Positions 34,842 through 39,842 of a stretch of DNA of 39,842 bases are shown one piece after another. Made by a program: the position numbers and the translations under genes. The stretch lies in NCBI GenBank assembly GCA_017510065.1, contig JAFWOB010000119.1:1-39842 (forward strand), in the 5' to 3' direction. The notes under the pieces are model-generated. The model was not told the DNA's origin. It made no database searches and was given only the letters and a program-made list of their open reading frames with translations. Position 1 is the stretch's first letter; each line of letters opens with the position of its first letter. The stretch is from Parasporobacterium sp. Lineage in GTDB: Bacteria > Bacillota > Clostridia > Lachnospirales > Lachnospiraceae.

Positions 34842-37800
34842 TCAGTTACTATTATCTGTTATTTCTTCTGAGAGGACTCCGTTTGATAGAAAATAATACC
34901 ATTTCCCGTCGATCTGCTGCCGTCCGGTCAGCATCGCGCCGGAGCTGTTCAGGTAATACCGCTTCCCTCCGATTTCCAGCCAGCCGGTCTGCATCATGCC
35001 GGAACTGTTCAGATAGTACCATTTTCCGCTGATCCGCTGCCAGCCGGTCTGCATCACGCCGGCGCTGTTCAGGTAGTACCATTTGCCGCCGCTCTTCAGC
35101 CAGCCGGTCTGCATCACGCCGGAACTGTTCAGGTAGTACCATTTGCCGCCATTCTTCAGCCAGCCGGTCTGCATCACGCCGGAACTGTTCAGGTAGTACC
35201 ATTTGCCGCCGGTCTTCAGCCAGCCGGTCTGCATCACGCCGGAGCTGTTCAGGTAATACCATTTGCCTCCGACTTTCGCCCATCCGGTTACCATCTTCCC
35301 TTCCGCGTCATAATAAAACCAACTGCCATCAATGGACTTCCAGCCGGTAGGAAGCTTGTCGATCCGAAGATCCTCCAGGGTTGTCTCATTCTCCCCGCTT
35401 TCATCCGTAAACAAACTATCGCATCTTACGCACTCATAATGTGCTGCATAACCATATTCCCGGGCAGTCGGAGCGACCTCTTCCACCGATTGCAGGTCAT
35501 GGCCCAATGCCGGGATCTCTTCCTGCACCGCCAGCACTTCATTACATCTGGAGCAGTGTCTACCTTGTGTTAATCCTGTTACAGTACATGTCGGCGTTAC
35601 TGCCGCATCGATCACTTCGATATGGCCTAATGCCGGGATCTCTTCCTGCGCCGTCAGCACTTCATTACATCTGGAACAGTGTCCTCCCTCTGTCAGACCA
35701 CTCTGCGTGCAGGTCGCTTCCACGGCCGCATCAATCACTTCGACATGGCCCAGTGCCGGAATCTCTTCCTGCGCCGTCAACACTTCATTACATCTGGAGC
35801 AATGACTTCCCTCTGTCAGACCACTCTGCGTGCAGGTCGCTTCCACGGCCGCATCGATCACTTCGACATGGCCCAACGCCGGGATCTCTTCCTGCGCTTC
35901 TAATATTTCTCCACATACCGAACAGTGCCAGCCTTGTGTAAGTCCAATCTCCGTACAAGTCGCTTCCACTGCCGCATCGATTATCCCTGTAAATGCATGA
36001 TCAACGGTATGGATTGCCGAAGACAACAGGTCATCATTATCATCTTCGATCAGGATCTCCTGCCACTCTTCCCCGGTTCCATCGTATTCGACAAGGTTCA
36101 GATTACTGCACCCTGAAAAAGCATTGCTTCCAATGGAACTGACCGTATTGGAAAGTGTAAGACTGTCCAGATCGGAACAGCTGCTGAATGCATAATCTCC
36201 TATTCCGGTAATCCCATTCTGAATACAAACGGAGATGATGCTGTCTCTGTAACTGTCCCAGGGCGGTCTGACCGCAGAAGTCTCCTCTTCATAATCCGGC
36301 AGAACTCCGGTTCCTTTGATCGTAATAACTCCCTGCTTATCCAGGATCCATATAATATTATTTCCAATGGTACCCCGGTCCGATACAGAAGGATCCAGCT
36401 CTGAGCAGTAAATGCAGATCCCGTCCACAAAGGAATGTCTCAGATCCATTGTCAGTTCAGGGGTACTGTAGATCATCAAAGTATCTGTCATATATACATA
36501 CTTATATGCCGAGTTGCCCCGCAGGAACACATAACCATCCGAGAAATTGCCCCGGACAGGCTGTTTCATGAGCAGATCATATGTACGCACGGATGTATCA
36601 CAGTTCGTCACATCCACCAGATAATTAGTCCCGTAATAATTGACTATATTCCACAGATGTCCGCCTCCGTTATTTCCTTCCAACCCGAAATAACCGGAAA
36701 CCGAATACACTGCCACATCTCCGATAAAGCTGCTCAGATCGCATAGATACTGAAATCCTTTGGCATATCCTTCACAGACAACATTAGTACTGGGATCATC
36801 ATCAAACACATAAATGATCTGCCAGGGATTTCCGTACTGATCCGGGGAATAGGAGGTTGCCGCATGATTATAGGAAACACGGTCGCAGATCTGATCCATA
36901 TAATAAGTCAGTTTTTCCATGTCTCCCATACCGGATGCCGCCTGCACGATCGTCCCTGCATTGGCAACGGCGCTCTGGATCATCTGCATTTTTGCAAGAT
37001 CTGTATGATAGAAATCCGTCGCGGAAACATAATAATCAATAGATACCCTCAATTTGACCGTACAGGTAAACTTTGTGAACTGCAGGTATTCCACTCCGGT
37101 ATCCGGATCAGGTGCTACAACGGTAGGCCGTGAATAGCTTCTCGTATATTTGTTTCCGAACCAGAACATTTCATAAGGGCAGTCCCGGATCAAGGTTCGG
37201 ACCGCCAGATTGACATCGCACAATGCATCCGTTGCCACTGCGACTGCATCTTTATTGATGGTCCTGTTACCTTCCTCATCAATATCAACCAGAGAAGCTA
37301 CACCCAGCTCCTGTGCAGTCCAGCGGTATGCTTCCAGTTCTTCTGCAGGGAAAGTCATGGACACGATCGTGCTGTTGCTTTCCGCTGCAGCTACCTGTTC
37401 TACCACCGCTTTCACAGAATCATAAAATGCTCTCGTGTAACCGGTCAGTTTGTCACCGTTATAACTGCTGCTGCGAAGCATGGAAACTTCCACTTCACCG
37501 CTTCCGGCGCCGATATAATAACCGAGCAGTGTATCAGGATCGGTATACAGACTGACCTCTTCTGTTATTTCCTCTTCCGGAAGGTCAAAGTAATACACAG
37601 CCGGCTCATCAACATGCTCCGCCTCTTCCGTTTCTGTTTCTTCCGATTCATGGGATGTTTCTTCTTCCGTTTCTTCCGTCGGTTCTTCTGCAGCACCCCT
37701 TTCCTCTTCTGTCTTTGGTTCTGCTTCTGTCTCAGGTTCGGCTGCTGTATCCGGTTCTGCAGCTGTGTCCGTTTCTTCTTCCGGATGAAGCTCTTCTGTC

Positions 37801-38117
37801 GTTTCCGGCTCTTCTTCTGTTCCAGGTTCCTCTGCAGGTACTTCTTCCGGATCAGTCAGATCCTCCTCTGTCAGATCCTGTGTTTCCTCTTCTGCCGGTA
37901 CAATGATCTCTTCTTCTGTTACTACTGGAAGGTCATCCGTCTCCGACTCATCAGACACAGATTCCGATCCGTCTTCTGCAAAAACGACCTCAAAAAGTTC
38001 CTCTGATTCTGCCGACATTTCATCTGTTCCCGGGATCTCCCCGGCATAAACAGCAGGAGTCAACAAAAGAACCGTCGATAGTAAAAGTGTAAGAATGGTT
38101 ACAGTAATTTTATTCAT
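34842..38117 (-). CDS. Secreted transglutaminase-like, Cys-rich and GW-repeat surface protein (1091 aa)
   Basis: Signal peptide at 1-25 (TVTILTLLLSTVLLLTPAVYA). An acidic Glu/Thr/Pro linker spans to about 180. A transglutaminase-like domain carries Cys448 (NVVCEGYAKGF), His487 (GGHLWN) and Asp502 (LVDVTNCD), spaced almost as in the giant neighbour. Residues about 630-680 form a short BspA-like leucine-rich stretch (IGDYAFSSCSDLDSLTL). Residues about 709-876 are four 41-residue repeats (IDAAVEATCTQSGLTEG, HCSRC, ALGH). A related segment and eight GW repeats (about 924-1085) end the protein. It has its own promoter at 38160-38187 and probably shares its message with the giant gene, as no terminator is visible between them. 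The domain could be a cross-linking or cysteine-protease-like enzyme, or an inactive scaffold. Confidence 0.9.
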   Translation of the reverse strand: MNKITVTILTLLLSTVLLLTPAVYAGEIPGTDEMSAESEELFEVVFAEDGSESVSDESETDDLPVVTEEEIIVPAEEETQDLTEEDLTDPEEVPAEEPGTEEEPETTEELHPEEETDTAAEPDTAAEPETEAEPKTEEERGAAEEPTEETEEETSHESEETETEEAEHVDEPAVYYFDLPEEEITEEVSLYTDPDTLLGYYIGAGSGEVEVSMLRSSSYNGDKLTGYTRAFYDSVKAVVEQVAAAESNSTIVSMTFPAEELEAYRWTAQELGVASLVDIDEEGNRTINKDAVAVATDALCDVNLAVRTLIRDCPYEMFWFGNKYTRSYSRPTVVAPDPDTGVEYLQFTKFTCTVKLRVSIDYYVSATDFYHTDLAKMQMIQSAVANAGTIVQAASGMGDMEKLTYYMDQICDRVSYNHAATSYSPDQYGNPWQIIYVFDDDPSTNVVCEGYAKGFQYLCDLSSFIGDVAVYSVSGYFGLEGNNGGGHLWNIVNYYGTNYLVDVTNCDTSVRTYDLLMKQPVRGNFSDGYVFLRGNSAYKYVYMTDTLMIYSTPELTMDLRHSFVDGICIYCSELDPSVSDRGTIGNNIIWILDKQGVITIKGTGVLPDYEEETSAVRPPWDSYRDSIISVCIQNGITGIGDYAFSSCSDLDSLTLSNTVSSIGSNAFSGCSNLNLVEYDGTGEEWQEILIEDDNDDLLSSAIHTVDHAFTGIIDAAVEATCTEIGLTQGWHCSVCGEILEAQEEIPALGHVEVIDAAVEATCTQSGLTEGSHCSRCNEVLTAQEEIPALGHVEVIDAAVEATCTQSGLTEGGHCSRCNEVLTAQEEIPALGHIEVIDAAVTPTCTVTGLTQGRHCSRCNEVLAVQEEIPALGHDLQSVEEVAPTAREYGYAAHYECVRCDSLFTDESGENETTLEDLRIDKLPTGWKSIDGSWFYYDAEGKMVTGWAKVGGKWYYLNSSGVMQTGWLKTGGKWYYLNSSGVMQTGWLKNGGKWYYLNSSGVMQTGWLKSGGKWYYLNSAGVMQTGWQRISGKWYYLNSSGMMQTGWLEIGGKRYYLNSSGAMLTGRQQIDGKWYYFLSNGVLSEEITDNSN
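35035..35340 (-). repeat. Near-identical 60-bp wall-binding repeats
   Basis: Five successive 60-base units (CAGCCGGTCTGCATCACGCC starts each) run almost unchanged from about 35041 to 35280, encoding WYYLNSSGVMQTGWLK; more diverged units flank them. Confidence 0.9.
35490..35990 (-). repeat. Four 123-bp repeats encoding Cys/His-rich 41-residue units
   Basis: Units of 41 codons recur at 123-base spacing, two of them nearly identical in DNA. Each has one Cys, then HCSRC, then ALGH: a possible four-ligand metal site. One related copy occurs in the giant protein near 26000-26090. Confidence 0.9.
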
Positions 38118-38159
38118 AAAAGCTGCCCTTCAGGTCTTTCAATTTGATACAACTAGCCG

Positions 38160-38187
38160 ACTATAATATATCACATATTTGCCCCAA
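38160..38187 (-). promoter_or_regulatory. Sigma-A-type promoter of the 1091-residue surface gene
   Basis: The minus strand reads TTGGGG (38182-38187), a 16-base spacer and TATAGT (38160-38165), about 43 bases before the ATG at 38117. The -35 box is weak. GAAGGG serves as the ribosome site. Confidence 0.45.
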
Positions 38188-38215
38188 TACCATACATCTT
38201 TCTGCCAAATGACAT

Positions 38216-38248
38216 AAAAACCGCCTGTGTCTTTACTGACACAGGCGG
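38216..38248 (-). terminator. Rho-independent terminator after the aminotransferase
   Basis: A perfect 11-base-pair stem (CCGCCTGTGTC with its complement), six-base loop, followed by TTTTT on the minus strand. It lies about 30 bases after the stop of the DegT-family gene and insulates it from the surface-protein genes. Confidence 0.9.
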
Positions 38249-38277
38249 AACGTCTATCAATTATCTTCGACTGGTTT

Positions 38278-39585
38278 TTACCGGAAACATCTGTGAATGA
38301 TCTCGATCACAGTATCCTGCTGCTCGGGCGTCATCTTATTGTCACTGGGAAGGCAAAGTCCGCGGGCGAATATATCCATTCCCACATCCGTAGCAGCTCC
38401 TTCGTCAATGTAGGCATTGCTCTGTCCCCGTCCGTTTCCTTTGACAGTGACAAAAGCATGATTGTAATAAATCGGCTGTGCATGCATCGGTTTCCAGATC
38501 GGCCGGCCTTCTGCATTGAAGGCTGCCATTGCTTCCAGGATCTCAGTCGGACAGGATTTCCCCGGTTCTGTAATGTAAAGGGCTCTTCGATCATCCCTTA
38601 CCGTTTCACACATAGCTTCTTCATCGATCAGCAGGCAGCTGAGCCAGAAATTCGGGCAGGAATTCTCTTCGTCATAGGGATTCATCGTGACCGGAAGATC
38701 CTTCAGCCCTTCTTTGTATCTTTCATAGACTGCTTTTTTCTGGGCAATGTGTTCTTCCAGATAAGGCAGCTGTCCTCTGATCACCCCTGCTACGATATTG
38801 CTCATGCGATAATTGTAACCAATTTCCTCATGCTGATACCAGGGGGCATCCTCCCGGGACTGGGTACTCCATTTTCTGACTTTATCGGCGTCTTCCCTGG
38901 AATCGGTCAAAAACATGCCGCCGGCTGAACCGGTAATGATCTTGTTGCCGTTAAAGGAGATAATCCCGGCATCTCCGAAGGTTCCGGTCTGTATTCCTTT
39001 GTATGTGGCGCCGAAGGACTCCGCCGCATCTTCCACAATCAACGCGCCGTGGCGCCCAGCTATCTCGCGTATTTCATCCACTTTACCCGGCGTGCCATAC
39101 AGATGGGCGATCACGATCAGCTTCACTTCCGGATAAAGTTCAAATGCTTTTTCCAGAGCAGCCGGATCCATGTTCCAGGTATCATATTCTGTGTCGATGA
39201 AAACTGCTTCTCCGCCTTCGTAAGCAATCGGATTGATCGTTGCGTCAAAGGTCATATCGGAAGCAAATACTTTGCGTCCTTCCAATGACCCGCTGCTGAC
39301 TCCATGCTGTCCGTAGATCTTCTCTCCACAGAGGCGGATCGCCATATGCAGCCCCGATGTTCCCGTTGAAAGCCCCACTGCATATCTGCAGCCGGTCTTT
39401 TCCGCACAGAGCCGTTCCACTTCATTAATATTCTGTCCCAGGGTAGAAACCCAGTTTTTCTGGATCGCATCATCTACCCATTTCTGTTCATCCCCATGCA
39501 TCGTCGGGGATGACAGCCAGAGTTTCTGTTCAAAAGGTGTGATACCTGCAAAACGCTCATCTGTCAGATACTTTTCTCGATCCAT
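38278..39585 (-). CDS. DegT/DnrJ/EryC1/StrS sugar aminotransferase (PglE/LegC-like)
   Basis: A 435-residue PLP-dependent aminotransferase acting on nucleotide-linked keto-sugars. Landmarks are WLSSPTMHGDEQKWVDDA (23-40), VGLSTGTSGLHMAI (70-83), VEDAAESFGA with Asp186, and the PLP-binding Lys215 in SFNGNKIITGSAGG, a form typical of PglE/LegC enzymes that make 4-amino sugars of the bacillosamine or legionaminic acid routes. It is somewhat longer than the usual 380-400 residues. AAGGAAG precedes the ATG. A terminator follows it, so it is not in one message with the surface genes. Supply of an amino sugar for the operon 16 kb downstream is plausible but inferred; partner dehydratase and acetyltransferase genes are not in the window. 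Confidence 0.9.
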   Translation of the reverse strand: MDREKYLTDERFAGITPFEQKLWLSSPTMHGDEQKWVDDAIQKNWVSTLGQNINEVERLCAEKTGCRYAVGLSTGTSGLHMAIRLCGEKIYGQHGVSSGSLEGRKVFASDMTFDATINPIAYEGGEAVFIDTEYDTWNMDPAALEKAFELYPEVKLIVIAHLYGTPGKVDEIREIAGRHGALIVEDAAESFGATYKGIQTGTFGDAGIISFNGNKIITGSAGGMFLTDSREDADKVRKWSTQSREDAPWYQHEEIGYNYRMSNIVAGVIRGQLPYLEEHIAQKKAVYERYKEGLKDLPVTMNPYDEENSCPNFWLSCLLIDEEAMCETVRDDRRALYITEPGKSCPTEILEAMAAFNAEGRPIWKPMHAQPIYYNHAFVTVKGNGRGQSNAYIDEGAATDVGMDIFARGLCLPSDNKMTPEQQDTVIEIIHRCFR

Positions 39586-39656
39586 ATATCTACTTCCTTA
39601 TCCATAATCTGATTTTCAATTATGCAACAGGTCAAAAAACAATTACGATACAGGGT

Positions 39657-39685
39657 ATTGTACTATAATCTGTTTTTGAAGTAAA
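39657..39685 (-). promoter_or_regulatory. Probable promoter of the aminotransferase gene
   Basis: The minus strand reads TTTACT (39680-39685), a 17-base spacer and TACAAT (39657-39662), about 72 bases before the ATG at 39585. The -10 box is good and the -35 is fair. Confidence 0.5.
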
Positions 39686-39779
39686 CCAAAGTATACAAAA
39701 CGGATAGTGTAAGTTATTACTCGGGTTGAATGCCGCAGACTCCGGCAAAAAAGATGTGATAAAGAATTCTGTCTGCACT

Positions 39780-39842
39780 TTACCTCAAATCGATTTCCTT
39801 TTCAACCCAACTCCCGGGTAGCACATCCTCGGCCTGCCTGTC
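39780..39842 (-). CDS. Possible C-terminal end of a gene entering from the right edge
   Basis: One minus-strand frame is open from the right edge for 20 codons and ends at a TAA at 39780-39782 (residues AEDVLPGSWVEKEIDLR at its end). The composition is protein-like, but the stretch is too short to identify or to prove coding. No clear terminator follows it. Confidence 0.25.
   Translation of the reverse strand, partial: DRQAEDVLPGSWVEKEIDLR

Noticed and set aside
950-38117. Sortase anchoring of the surface proteins
   Set aside because: None of the complete proteins ends in LPXTG, a hydrophobic stretch and a basic tail; they end in repeats or unrelated sequence.

Overview
The window looks like a chromosomal stretch from a Gram-positive gut-type anaerobe of the Clostridia, most likely Lachnospiraceae or a close relative. 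This is inferred from moderate G+C, strong GGAGG-type ribosome sites with some TTG and GTG starts, sigma-A-like promoters with 16-17 base spacers, and very large secreted proteins with glucan/choline-binding type GW repeats. Every gene I can support lies on the minus strand, so transcription runs from the right edge to the left edge.

Right part (about 39.8 to 22.7 kb): a DegT-family sugar aminotransferase with its own terminator, then three secreted cell-wall-binding proteins. Two of these (1091 and 3241 residues) are neighbours with no visible terminator between them. Both have an N-terminal transglutaminase-like domain with a Cys-His-Asp triad and C-terminal GW repeats. The giant one also carries five tandem modules of about 360-500 residues. 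The third (659 residues) has its own promoter.

Middle (22.7 to 5.1 kb): one apparent 16-gene operon of about 17.5 kb behind a sigma-A-like promoter at 22705-22733, with genes overlapping or separated by at most 53 bases. The first ten genes are a Wzx/Wzy-type polysaccharide system: two chain-length (PCP) proteins, a membrane-anchored unknown, an initiating phosphoglycosyl transferase, an ATP-grasp ligase, a LicD phosphotransferase, a Wzy-like polymerase, a sialyltransferase-fold glycosyltransferase and a Wzx flippase. The last seven genes (12063 to 5093) are metabolic: MmgE/PrpD, aldo/keto reductase, phosphonopyruvate-decarboxylase-like TPP enzyme, an orphan TIM-barrel protein, a CitE/HpcH-type lyase, and the beta and alpha parts of a class I fumarase-like hydratase. 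I read this as a candidate undescribed pathway making an unusual small acid or hydroxy-acid that decorates the polysaccharide, possibly attached by the ATP-grasp enzyme. That is inference; the end product cannot be read from sequence.

Left part (5.1 to 0 kb): two tandem paralogous secreted GW-repeat proteins, the second cut by the window edge. They share an upstream region with a promoter-like element overlapping a palindrome. The space between them holds a terminator with a UUCG loop and a promoter-terminator pair that could make a roughly 105-nt RNA.

Together the locus would build a surface polysaccharide, possibly phosphocholine-modified through LicD, and secrete five repeat proteins able to bind the wall or that polysaccharide.
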